A DNA stretch of 64,000 bases from Ceratodon purpureus. Taxonomy: Eukaryota; Streptophyta; Bryopsida; Pseudoditrichales; Ditrichaceae. This document shows positions 1 to 11,987 of this stretch, piece after piece (positions within the stretch are counted from its first letter, which is position 1; each line of letters starts with the position of its first letter). Position numbers and translations under genes: made by a program. The notes beneath the pieces were generated by a model. It saw nothing but the letters and a program-made list of their open reading frames with translations. It did no database searches and was not told where the DNA came from. The stretch is from positions 6,920,970 through 6,984,969 of the forward strand of contig CM026432.1 of NCBI GenBank assembly GCA_014871385.1, read 5' to 3'.

Positions 1-102
1 CACATTGTTCAATACTTCATCCGCTATCCATCCATTTAACCACACTAATTGAACTCAAACATCACACCAACAACCCACACCATCCCCTGACTTTGCAGTA
101 CT

Positions 103-516
103 AAGGTAGAATCACCTTAAACCGTGCGAATAAGAGATTCAGCATGGTTGTGGACCTCGTGTGTACTGTTTGTAATTTTTCCTGGATGGGGAAACAGGAG
201 GGAGAGTGAATGCAAAAATTTCCAGAATTAAATAGCAAAAATTGAATTTACTACAAATTTTTGAAGTCAAAAGTGTACATGACCTTAAAGTGATCAATAG
301 ACTCTCCTTTTGTGGCGCTCACGCATGTAGCTAAAACCGTGCAAATAGAGTTAATGAACCATGAATCTATGAACCAACCACCTCCCTACACGTGTCCATA
401 TCGAGTCACTATTTATGAAATTGCTTTGCACGCAATAAGGTCCATGCCATGGGCGGCACAGGGGCGGTCTACCCTGCGCTTCTGGGGGGCCGCACGGTTT
501 AAGGTGATTCTACCTT
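103..516. mobile_element. MITE-like element with 25-bp inverted ends
   Basis: A 25-bp sequence at 103-127 (begins AAGGTAGAATCACC, ends CCGTGC) is repeated as a perfect reverse complement at 492-516. The outer part of each arm is itself nearly palindromic. The ~360 bp between the arms has no convincing coding sequence; a 68-codon open frame inside it looks accidental. Size and end structure fit a non-autonomous DNA transposon. I could not identify a target-site duplication or assign a superfamily. It lies about 0.8 kb upstream of the first BZW start codon. Confidence 0.5.
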
Positions 517-1301
517 AAACCCCCCAACATCAAAATCACTGTCATGGACCCCTTTGTCCAGAAAACCACACCGCCCAAACCAACCCCCAACCCAGCCCAC
601 CAACTGCAAAAAGCAATCATCTCCCAACTCAAACCCATTCACACTCATCCGGATAACCCACCATATAATGCAGCCAAAGCCAGGTCACGCGTTTGACCAC
701 CCCACCGAATAATCAGCCCCCACACGAAACCGTCCAACGCACTCCCCCGCACCATCCCGCGCACAGTTCCCCCCCTTCTCCCACCCCCCCGCACCGTCCC
801 CCGCACCGTCCCCCGCACGCTTCCGAACTCCCCCTCCCAAACCCGTCATCACCCCATAAACCACCACCATCTACCACCCCCAACACCCCCGAAATCTACA
901 AATCGCGCATAGAGTGTTGCCTGCTGGCACAGTGACTGCTTTACGAGGAAAGGAGACTCTCAAACCGTTGGATGACCCATAACCGTTATAATGTGCGAGG
1001 AGGCAATATGGAGGATGCTGGGATCTACGTGAGTGGAATAGAATGTGGGAGATGGGAGTGGTGACGGGAGAGAGTCCTCGTCTCCAGCGTTGTAGAAGAA
1101 GGCGTGGAGGGCGCGTACAGAGTTCTTCTGTGCAGCAATCTTCTCCATGTGCTCGCTCGCCGTCATTCTTTAGCTCGCACGCTCCATCTCTCCCTTCGGA
1201 GGCTGCATCGCTCGCTGCTGCTGGTGTCTTCTTCATCAGGGCGTGGTTCTCTTCCCGGCGCACCTTTTTTTAGCACCCCTTGCAACCTTCCGCTTCAGTT
1301 T
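517..1301 (+). promoter_or_regulatory. Upstream region and 5' UTR of the first BZW gene
   Basis: No gene is seen here. The segment 700-890 is strongly C-rich and low in complexity on the + strand, so it gives long but meaningless open frames on both strands. The part just before the ATG at 1302 is probably the 5' UTR. No clear TATA box is seen. A CCGTTGGAT motif lies near 965, but its role is unknown. Confidence 0.4.
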
Positions 1302-4300
1302 ATGAGGTAAGATCGTCTAGGGCTGCTGGCTTGAGTCTCTCGTTTCTCATGGTCTAGTTTTGTGGGATCGTATGATGGTTTGTGTGTCTGGTTTGTTTTG
1401 TTTGTTTCCTATGTGAGGATATGTGTTTGGATCCTGGTCTGGGATTCAGGTGGCACCTTGGGGGGGATGAAGTGATGGAGTTTAGCATTCGGCTTTTTGG
1501 AGATTTGGCTGGTTTTGGGATGGGGGCGATGTGTGGGATGTGGTGGTCGATGAGGTGGTGAATTGGGTGGTGTGTGTAGTGGATGTGGGTTGATGGTTCC
1601 GGATGTGTGGTTATGGGATTTCGTGGTATGTGTTGGGGGGCGATTTTAGAGTTTGGTCTTGGTTGAGTTGTTCTAGTACGAAGGGCGTTTGGGTGTTGGA
1701 TTGAGGTTTGAGTGTGGTGATAAGCTGCCGTCACATTGAGTACTCGTGTGATGTTGTTACTTGTGATAATGAGTGGGTGATGTGATCTGTCGCGTTTTGA
1801 GTACTTGGGGGCAATTTATGTGTGGGTTGTGGATCATCAGAATTTGATCGTGTGGTGAGGGTAACCCTAGATGGCAATCTAGGGTTTTTAGCATTGTTGG
1901 ACGATTATTAGCATTGTTGGACGATCAGGATTTGTGGTTCAGGACTCGTTCCTAGTGAAAAGTAGATGGTGTTTCCGTTGTTGTGTTTGAAACTTGGTTG
2001 TTAGACTGGGGTTGTGCAGAATCGAATATTCCTAGTAGGACTCGGGATTGCTTAAGTAATGGATTTACATGGTTATCTAGATGTTTTTTATTTGGTGTGG
2101 TTTAGGGCGTCAGTTCGGAGGACATTACTTTTGTTTGTAATCAGTATTTCCTCGTGTGCTGCATCGTTTATCTGTTTCAGAATTTCTAGGTTCACTTGAT
2201 CTGCCGAACGTCGTTGTTCGTTGTTATTGCTTTAGTTAGCTTGGAAGTGCTAGTCACAATTCGAGACTTAAGACTCAAATTAGATCTTTTTCTCATTCTG
2301 TTGGTGTGTACTTCTCATCTTGCAGCTCGAAGGAGAAACCGACCCTCGGGTACGTGCCCGTAGCCTTCACGAGTGAAACTTACTTGATGCTTTGATTTCT
2401 AGTTGTGTGCCGCAGATTGAGAGAAAAAACGGTGATTCGTAATGAATAGTCATGATTCGTACTCTAATCTATGAGATGATTTAGGTTCATGTGTATCTTG
2501 AATAATGGGGTTGTTTGTCTTTTTCGCGGGTATTAATTTTGATGAATCTGAGGTTTTCTCTGTTGTCTGCAGTGGCACGCGGATCAAAACCCGCAAACGG
2601 AACATAGCAGTTCCGTTGGACACTGCAACATTTGCAGATGCTGTTGTCCAAATCTATAACGAGCACAAGGGAGACTTGGTATGTGAAGTGTTCCTGATGA
2701 ACTTTCGTCTACTCTGCGGTTTCGGTTTGTGTTGACTATGGCAAATCTGCAATGAGCAGCATCCACTTTATGTCTAAGACATTTATGAAATGGTTCTCCT
2801 GTCTTTGCAGGAACTTATTGCCAAGGATGTCGATGGCTCGGATCTCGACTTCTCAAGATATGGTGAAACCTTCTTTGAGGTAATTTCTTCGTGAATCGCA
2901 AATTTACAATAACTCAGCGTGAGTTCTTGATAATTTTTAGCATCTTCATCCAACTTCTCACGTTGGCTTCTACAAGAATTGATGAACAGCTGAATTTTTG
3001 CATTAGGTTGTTTTCACTGGAGGACGCAACCAACCGGGAACAACCAAGCCCGAGGAAGGAGAGCGCCATCCCTACTCTGTTCTGAACTGCGAGGACACGC
3101 GGGAGAGCATCCTCCCGGTTGTGTTGTTCTTGCAGAAGATCATCAGGCGTCGGCCGTTCATGATTAAGACGCTCGAGAATGTGATGAAGAGGCTGCTCCA
3201 GTCATTGGTACGCAGACGAACATTCTAGTATATCTCGTTTTGGTGGCTAGGCGTTTCTTTACGTTTCATTTTAGGGGCTCATTGGTGTACCATGTCGTTA
3301 CACGCACTTCCTCTTTGACATGATGGCCAGAAACGATTGGTTGGGTAGAAAAGTCAGTATGCTGTCGAAATAGTTACTGTAACTTTTAACGCGGCCTTTG
3401 CTCATTCTGTTTTCCTTGTTTACGATATTATTTGCAGGAGCTCTATGGACCCGAAGATCGCAAGAAGTTGGCCATTTTCACTGCCTTGACCTTCTCTCAG
3501 AAGCTGTCGGGACTGCCCCCTGAAACCATTTTCTCTGCGTTGATGAGTGACAGTTTGATCTCGAAGGGCATTGTCCTGTACTTTGTGACCGACACGTTCA
3601 AGGTGTACTTGGTGGAGAACAGTTTGGATGACTTGGTGAGTCTTCTGAAGCGTGCGAAGATGGACGACCGGCTTCTGGACCTGTTCCCGATGCAGAAGCG
3701 GTCGATTGAAGGTTTCGCAGAACACTTCAAGTATGGCCATTGCCCTGATTTATTGGTTGTCGTATGCTGTGTGTTAAGTGTTATGATTTTATTTCTGCAG
3801 GCTGATATTTGCAAATGCTTCTTGAATGTGTGAGCTATTGGTGACTGAAGAAGCTGACCTTGGTATTTTGGTTTGTGCAGCAAGGAGGGTCTGGGTGTGC
3901 TTGTTGAATATAACACGAAGAAAGTTTTTGAGGTGAAACTGAAGGAGCTGCGCACGACAATGACCGACCAGATTGCCGAGAATGTCAATGTGAATGAAGT
4001 GATCGAGATGGTCAAGCTCAAGAGAAGAGAAGCAACTTTACCAGATGTCGATGTCGTTCGTACAATCTGGGATTCTATCATGGATGCAGTTCAGTGGTCT
4101 GGGAAGAATCAGCAGCAGAATTCCAATCTAGCTCTTCGTCAGGTTAGTGTATCATGTCCATGATATAGGTTTGGGTACCGGTTTGTGCTTTTAATATTGA
4201 TCGTGTTGTTTTGGGCATGATCTATTGCACCTTTGGCGTCAGGGTGTATTTGGTTTGTTTGTTAACGGTGGCGCTGTCTCAGAGTATTTGTAATTCGCGT

Positions 4301-4945
4301 GGCTCTTACATGCTGTACTTTGTTATATAGGTGAAGCAATGGGGCAAGCTCTTGGGTGCTTTTTGCACGACCGCTAGGCTGGAGATGGACTTGATGTACA
4401 AAATCCAGATCCACTGTTACGAGGATGCCAAGCTGATGAAACTGTTCCCTGAGATTGTTCGAGCATTGTATGACCAAGATGTTTTGGCTGAAGACACAGT
4501 TTTGAACTGGTTCAAGAAAGGGTCTAACCCTAAGGGCAGGTAGGTTTCTTTGACACCATTTACTGGTTTGCAATGTGGTTTTTTTATGGTCGAAGCATCC
4601 TGAACCACCAATATGCTACTTCTTCATTTGAGGGAGGATATTTAGTACATGCCTGTACTTTAGAGCCATTGCATAAGCCACATTGCATAAGCGGTCATTG
4701 CACAAGCCGCATCTCTTCAGCCTACATTTCCTCCCTGAAACGAAGGAGGGGTGTAGAAATTGGTGGTGTTAGGTACGTTGGTGGTTTAGGGTGCTTCTAC
4801 CTTCGAGATCTTGAGGTACGGATGTGATTCACTATTATGGAAAGCGCTGATGGGAAAATGCCTTCTCTTCTATTGCAGACAAACTTTCGTGAAAGGCCTT
4901 GAGCCCTTTGTGAAGTGGTTGGAGGAAGCCGAAGAGGAGGAGTGA
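1302..4945 (+). CDS. BZW: BZW/5MP (eIF5-mimic, W2 domain) protein, copy A
   Basis: The spliced product resembles BZW1/BZW2 (5MP, eIF5-mimic protein) along its whole length. These cytosolic proteins carry the C-terminal W2/eIF5C HEAT domain, bind eIF2 and eIF3, and modulate start-codon selection in translation. My exons are 1302-1306, 2326-2349, 2573-2678, 2811-2879, 3007-3207, 3438-3730, 3881-4142, 4331-4539 and 4879-4945. They total 1236 nt (411 residues), and all have GT/AG borders and compatible phases. The N terminus is MSSKEKPTLGGTRIKTRKRN, basic as in the family. The C-terminal WFKKGSNPKGR and FVKWLEEAEEEE stretch is the acidic/aromatic end of the W2 domain. Unlike eIF5, it has no N-terminal GTPase-activating domain. 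The first coding exon is only 5 nt and the second 24 nt. An equal-length copy lies 7.5 kb downstream. The start codon is supported by identical architecture in both copies. Confidence 0.93.
4662..4712 (+). repeat. Short tandem repeat in the last BZW-A intron
   Basis: About three imperfect copies of a unit containing CATTGCATAAGC lie in the intron between the last two coding exons. The other BZW copy lacks them, which agrees with independent intron evolution. Confidence 0.5.
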
Positions 4946-7900
4946 TTGAAGAAATGGAGTTGCTTGTTTGTGGCTGGTGCTTGGCTACGATTTCTTTGAC
5001 TTGATCAGTAAGCGGAGAGCTTTGTGCCTTGGCCTTTTTATCGATTGTATTGTGACATGTGAGAGTTTTGTTGCAGTCACATAATGTATGCACTGTAACC
5101 AGCTCTTTCAGTCTCTCTATGTTTATGAAAAATTATTATGGTATTGAAGATTTTGTCTGTGTTGTCGGCTTCAATTGTGAAGAGCATTAGATTACCAGTA
5201 CAATTTTTACTGCATGAGCTTTTGTGCGATTTATTTCGAGGTGCTCAAATTAGTAATCATAATGTTTTATTTATACATATCATACTGAAACCTGTTGATG
5301 TAGGGGACTTGGGTTTTCTCAGTTGCAGTACTGACTTTTATCGATGAGGTCTTAATTTAGTGATAACGTTGTGAAGCAGCTTTTCATTTTTAGGCCTTCA
5401 TTTGCCTGGTCCAGAGTCCGCTTTGTGAGTAATATACGAATCCTCCTGTATATTTAGTTTCAAATTCAAATACAAGAGATTGCCGGATGGTATACAGGAT
5501 GTGATTATCTGCACATTCAACGATTTTTTAAATGGAATTTGTTTTTACGGAGTTCTTCCTCCGAACAGAAATTCTTTGTACAGCACCTTGTGTGTGCTCA
5601 ACGCTTCGGTACAAGAACCTTGTGACCCAGATGCCCAAACGTCCAGTCAAGTAGATGGTCAGTGTCCTGGTGTACCAATGTCTAGGTCCAGCTGCTCTTT
5701 TTATCACGCCTCTTGTTAAAAGCGATTTGTGCATAGTAAAGCCCAGACAACCCTCCACTCTATTCTATCACTATGGAACCAATCACTGAAGAAATCGTTA
5801 CCAACACTACACCCTAGTACACTGGTACTAAACTGTCATGCAGAAAGTTTTTCCTCACCACCGAAATGGCAAATTTGTAACGTCCCATAGTTAATATCTT
5901 TGGTACCCATCTCACACACAACCCTTCACTTTTAACAGTGCCCACTATTTCTGCTGCCAAGTCCCAGTCCTCAACCAGATATCCCAATCATCATCACAAA
6001 TATCAAGAATGGAGATAACAAAACGCCCATCTGACAGGACAAGTGGCGTAACATCCTCCCTTTGCCTCAGTGTTTTGTTCCCCAAACCACGTTCATGCTC
6101 TTGTTCACCTTGTTGGACCACAATCCAAGAGTGCCACCTGTGTACTTGGAGAGAGGCCCTTCACCCACAAACATTGACAAGCAGTACATGACTGATAGGT
6201 CCAACTAACGCCCAAGTTCTTTTCCTGCTTGCCCTTCACTTGTGATTATGATGCTCACAGGTAAGGGGAACTATTTCCGTTAGTTTGAGCTATGCTACAT
6301 ACTTGTAAGAATGATTTTCTTAAAGAAAAGTAACCACAAATAGAATTTTGAGTGAGAAGCTCAAATTTGTTTTTTTATTTTATTAGAAAAAGAAGTTGTT
6401 ATGATTTTTTATCATATATTGAAGAATATCTTTGTGTATCTTAATATTTAGTAGGGAATTATCCACACCTTTAAACACATCATTGATTGAGTATCTACCA
6501 CCATATTGATAATTCGATTCCATAATAGTCCGGCGCGGATCTATTCCATAACAAATATCAGTCCAGAATCTAAGGGATCTGCTGACGAGGTCTCGCAAAG
6601 AAGCGCCTTATCAAAGTCTTCGACGTTCTGGAATTCTTCAAAGCCTCCCTCAATGCGTAACCACTATCTATCATCAAAGCGATACACGTGGGCTTAATTA
6701 TCAAATAAGATGGAATCCCGCCCTAGAAAGAGCTGGACAAGAAGAGCCCCCTACTTGGCGTTGTAAACATACGTCAGGTAGGCACCAACGTCGTGGAGAA
6801 CTACTACTCGCCACAAATGTGTACGCTCATGCCCATCTTTCGCATACTTTTCCACCTCTAAGGCATATACATATCGGTCATAAGAATACAGAGACGTCAA
6901 GTAGTTATCGTGATCATCCACCTTTACGATATGGTGAAGTGGATGTAGGCGCCGAATGGTGCTAAGGAATGCCTCTGGAGCATCAAAGTTCACCAAGGCG
7001 CTGGTATCAGTTCGCCTGAATACCATGCTGGATGGATGAAGGCCAGCGGTAGAAACGTCTCGCATGGTCCAATGGTCACACGAGGTCGAATCCCAAATCT
7101 GCCTACTGGAGTCGGGGTACTAATGGAACCGCAATCATCGATCACACAATCTACTCCATAACAAATATCAAAATAAATTGATTGAGAACCAAGAGTTGTT
7201 CTATACAAAAGAGTCAAAATCAATAAAGTTGATGTTGTTTCAACCAAAATTCTAGGCTTTACAGCTTCAAGTTTGACCTTGAGTGCCCAATTTAATAAGA
7301 GTGTCACGAGGCAAAGAGTTTTGTGTGTAAAGGCTACAAGACCAAAGATTCAATGTTGTCTTTTAAAGCTTTGAGAATTTAAGATCATTTCATTATTTTC
7401 TTAAGACTAAAAGCAGCCATTCAAATTTCTAATCCATCCTACTGTGTTATTCTTTTGCCAAAGTGATACTTTGAATTTGACAATATATGCAAGTCAAACA
7501 AAATTAGCCTTTTATTCCCGATGGATTCAATTATTGAAATTGGAGCTATATTAAATCTTATTGGATAAAGGCTTTGGAATTGGTTTCAAATGTTCAATCA
7601 ATGAGTATTAAGGATTTGTAATATAAATAGAGATGTTTGATGGACTAGTCTTCTAACCACATAGAAAAGTGTCTGAGTCAATGATGAAAAGAGTTAGATT
7701 GATGAACTATAGTTAAAAACTCATAATTGACAACATGCGCATTGGATTTAGACAACTCTTTATTTTGTGCATTGGAGCTAAATCACTTCAAATTGAAAAC
7801 ATATGCGCAAGGCTTAAACAACTCAAGATGTGGTGCATTAAAGCTAGACCACTCCACTAAAGAAATATAAGATATTTATGATCTAAATATAGAAAGAAAA

Positions 7901-8282
7901 TGACTTAAAATTTTAAGAATTAGATCTAATTATGAAAATGTAAAGTAAAAGGAAGAAAAAGACTAGAGAAAGACTAGAGATAGACTCTAGTATATAATAC
8001 TCAGTGGTGAGACAGTAGAAACAGTCTTTTACTACAATTTCTTTTCTATGGTTGGATGATTGAATATAAGCCCAATACATAATTGATCCCTTTTTATATT
8101 TCTACACTAAAAACAACTAAATACAAACATCTTATTAACATACACACGTTATAACCTACACCCAACAGTCTTTGTATCTAAACGTCCGCAAAACAAACAC
8201 GCTATTACAAACACAAACAAATACATCAACCTCAACAACTCTATCTATCAAATTTCAACACTCTCAAACACAAACTGAAAGC
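4946..8282. other. AT-rich spacer between the BZW copies
   Basis: The first ~200 bases are the 3' UTR side of copy A. No gene is supported in the rest. A relatively GC-rich island at about 6520-7130 has open frames on the minus strand (7065-6751 and 7307-6990) without recognisable domains. It is flanked by a short direct repeat, CCATAACAAATATCA, near 6546 and near 7150. A ~65-bp imperfect duplication containing GCATTGGA or GCATTAAA motifs lies around 7735-7860. From 7900 to 8280 it is plain AT-rich sequence. Confidence 0.45.
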
Positions 8283-8505
8283 ACTAGGAAGAGTTACACT
8301 ATCCATCAAAATCAAACATCTTGAAACAAAAACCAGAGGACTAGGAAGAGTTACACAATTAAAAGAGGCCCAATCTATCCATCAAAATCCAACACCTTGA
8401 AACAAAAACCTTAGGACCAGGAAGAATTACACAATAGTAAGAAGCCCAATCTATGTATCAAAATCCAAAATCCAGAAACCAAATGGATTAGGAAGAGAAA
8501 CATAG
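8283..8505 (+). repeat. Degenerate minisatellite
   Basis: About three to four imperfect units each contain TAGGAAGAGTTACAC followed by ATCAAAATCCAA and GAAACAAAAACC. Units begin near 8283, 8340, 8416 and 8487, so spacing varies from about 57 to 76 bp. It lies directly upstream of the presumed 5' UTR of BZW copy B. Confidence 0.6.
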
Positions 8506-8777
8506 GAGTGTAAAACTGAAGCCTGACGGTAATAGGAGGCCCTTCCTTCCTGATGAGCCTGATCTATCTACTGATCTTTCCGACCTCTTTTCCGATGCAG
8601 TTGCAGAGACTAAGTTATTAGGTCAGTCTGTGTGTCTGCGCAGTCATTTGCAACTCTCTTTGTCTCCGGAGCTTCGCATCGCATCCGCAAGTGCTGCTTC
8701 GTCGCCCAAGCGTTGCGTGTGCCCTCCCCGGAGCGCACCCCTTAGCCCCACCCCATCCCCACTCCCACCTTGCTTGT

Positions 8778-11700
8778 ATGAGGTAAGACCACCACCAGGG
8801 CTTCCACTCTTCTCCCTCTCCCACTCTCCCTGCACGCCTTGGTTCTGGGGTTTAGTGTTCCATCGCCTTTCATGTGGTGAGAAGTTAGAACACACCATCA
8901 TGGCAGTGTCAATGCCTTGTGGTTTGCTTCGTCAATGGAGTTGAGGTTTGTGGCATTTATGAGTGTTGGTTTTGGATGTGATGAGTATGGGTTTGTGATG
9001 ATGGTTTTCATGTGATGGTGATGGTTGCTTTGAGTGGAGTTCTTGGTGTGGGAGGGGGTTGGTTTTCTTTCTCAAGTGGTTGGGTTTGTGTTTGTTGAGT
9101 GTTTTGGTCGGTTGTTGGATGTTCAGGAAAAGTTAGGTCAGTTGAGTGTTTTTAGGTCATGTGGTTGTGGGAATGTGTGATCGAGTTTATGATGTGGTTT
9201 GATGGTGAGAAGGGATTACATGTGGTTTGTTTTTGCTCTGGTGAGTTATGTTTGGGGAGGTTTGTGTGAAGGCGGAGTTTTTCTTTTGGGGGTATTAGTG
9301 TTTTGTGTTTCTGGGTGTGGGTGTTGAGATTTGGATTTAGGTTTTGTGGTGATGGTGTAATGTTGTTCAGTAGCTTGCAAGTGGAGGACTTGATGTTTAG
9401 ATTGGTCTTGATGCTGTTTGTGAGTGAGCTGGAAGGTTTTGGAATTTTCCTTGCTGTCTTTGGTATCAGATACACTACTCTGTTGTTTCGATATCTTTTT
9501 ATTTCATTTAGTAACTGTTGGTTTGTTGTTTCTATTTTTGCAGCTCGAAGGAGAAACCGACCCTTGGGTATGTTTACCTGCCGTTATTATTTGTTCTTTG
9601 TTAGCTCCTAGGTTGATGTTTCGTTGGAAGTTAATACGAGATATTTGAGTGTGATGTGAGAAATGTTAAATTAGTTTTGTTTGTTGTCTTTAGGAAATTT
9701 TACATCCAAATGAGGAGCCCGGACAAGTCCATATGTTTTTATGAGTATCCTTACGGCTGTAGTGAATCTAAATTTGTTATTTATGAATTCTTGCAGTGGT
9801 ACGCGGATCAAAACCCGCAAACGGAACATAGCAGTTCCGTTGGACACTGCAACTTTCGCAGATGCTGTGGTTCAAATCTACAATGAGCACCAGGGTGACT
9901 TGGTAAGTGGAACATTTGATTACAGGATATATTATGTGGCCTTTGATAATGTCCATTAACGTTGTCGTTGTTATTCATGGCACTCTTAGTTTGCAGTAAC
10001 AATTATTTAATATCTTCACGTGGTCGTTGTCCAGGAACTTATCGCCAAGGATGTCGATGGATCTGAGCTCGACTTCTCAAGATATGGTGACACCTTCTTT
10101 GAGGTGGGTCTCATTTTAATACAACTCCTCATCGTTGCCAATTTTAATAATAGCCTTTTCAACGTGGACTTTAAAACTTTGATGTCATTATGGTTTGTAC
10201 TGATTTATCACTTGGTTCATACGTTAGGTTGTTTTCACTGGAGGACGTAACCAGCCGGGAACAACCAAGCCTGAGGAAGGAGAGCGCCATCCTTACTCTG
10301 TTCTGAACTGCGAGGACACGCGGGAGAGCATCCTCCCGGTTGTGTTGTTCTTGCAGAAGATCATCAGGCGTCGGCCGTTTATGATCAAGACGCTCGAGAA
10401 TGTGATGAAGAGGCTGCTCCAGTCTTTGGTCAGTCCTTGTTTCCCTTCAAGCTGAGGACTCGAATGCTATGTCCTTGAGTTAGACGGCTAATTAAGTCAA
10501 GGGTTGTTTAATCTGGAAGCCACGGGCGTTACACTGAAAATTTATGCTCTCGTTTTTCGGAAACTCGCGACAGTTGGATATTTTCTGACGTCGTAGTAGG
10601 GGTCTATGTCGATAACGATTTTTTTTTTGATTTACAGTTTGATCTCTCTTCTTTTCTTAGCATCTTTTTGTGTTTCTGGCTTGCAGGAGCTGTTTGGAAC
10701 TGAGGATCGTAAGAAGTTGGCCATTTTCACTGCCTTGACCTTCTCTCAGAAGCTGTCGGGACTGCCCCCTGAAACCATTTTCTCTGCGTTGATGAGTGAC
10801 AGTTTGATCTCGAAGGGCATTGTCCTGTACTTCGTGACCGACACGTTCAAGGTGTACTTGGTGGAGAACAGCTTGGATGACTTGGTGAGTCTTCTGAAGC
10901 GTGCGAAGATGGACGACCGGCTTCTGGACCTGTTCCCGATGCAGAAGCGGTCGCTTGAAGGCTTCGCAGAACACTTCAAGTACGGCCACTCCATTGATCT
11001 ATGTTCCGTGCAGTGAGCTTCTTTTTACATTGTGACACAGCATGCGGATTTTGATATGTGGTGCTTTTACTTCCATATTGTGAACTTGCGGAGAAGCCGT
11101 GCTGACTGAAGAGTGTAATGCTGGTGGTTGGTTTTTGCAGCAAGGAAGGTCTGGGCGTGCTTGTGGACTACAACACAAAGAAAGTTTTCGATGTGAAATT
11201 GAAGGAGTTGCGTACAACTATGACTGATATGATTGCAGAGGATGTGAATGTGAACGAGGTAATTGAGATGGTGAAGTTGAGGCGGAAGGAAGTAACTTTG
11301 CCAGACGTGGATGTTATACGCACAATTTGGGATTCTATCATGGATGCGGTTCAGTGGTCTGGAAAGAATCAGCAGCAGAATTCGAATATGGCTTTGCACC
11401 AGGTCGGTAAAAGTTGAAGCTAGTGAAAGCCCTTGTTCGCTATAATCACTTATCCGAATTCTAGAGTTTGCCTTTATTTTTACTCGTTTATTTCAATCTG
11501 CTTCATTGGTTTGGAAGAATTATCTTCAAGTGGAGGCACTTAACTTACATGCTGTAAAACTTGTCTGCACAGGTGAAGCAATGGGGCAAGCTTCTTGGTG
11601 CTTTTTGCACGAACGGTAAGCTGGAGACGGACTTGTTATACAAGATCCAGATCCACTGCTACGAAGATGCGAAGCTTATGAAGCTATTCCCTGAAATTAT

Positions 11701-11987
11701 TCGAGCATTGTACGACCAGGATGTTTTGGCGGAGGACACAATTTTGAACTGGTTCAAGAAAGGATCCAATCCCAAGGGCAGGTAATGTATTTGTTCATAA
11801 TGTTCAAGTTTTTGACATTAACATCTCTTGTACAAGGGTCGGTAATGTATTTGTTCGTAATGTTTACGTCTTTTTGAAATTTACCGGTATATATTCTGAA
11901 TTGCTTTTTTCCTTCACCAGACAAACTTTCGTGAAAGGTTTGGAGCCATTTGTCAAGTGGTTGGAGGAAGCCGAGGAAGAGGATTGA
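8778..11987 (+). CDS. BZW: BZW/5MP (eIF5-mimic, W2 domain) protein, copy B
   Basis: This is a tandem paralogue of the gene at 1302-4945, encoding a W2-domain eIF5-mimic that should act on eIF2/eIF3 in the cytosol. Exons are 8778-8782, 9544-9567, 9797-9902, 10035-10103, 10228-10428, 10687-10979, 11141-11402, 11573-11781 and 11921-11987. Every exon has exactly the same length as in copy A, for a total of 1236 nt and 411 residues. The protein ends EEAEEED, against EEAEEEE in copy A. Coding divergence from copy A is uneven: by hand count about 3.5% in exons 5 and 6, but about 19% in exon 7 and 13% in exon 8. The introns look unrelated. No frameshift or stop is seen, so both copies look functional. 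Confidence 0.93.

Noticed and set aside
685-935. Proline-rich open frame on + and Gly-rich frame on -
   Set aside because: Both come from a C-rich low-complexity promoter segment and have no homologous content.
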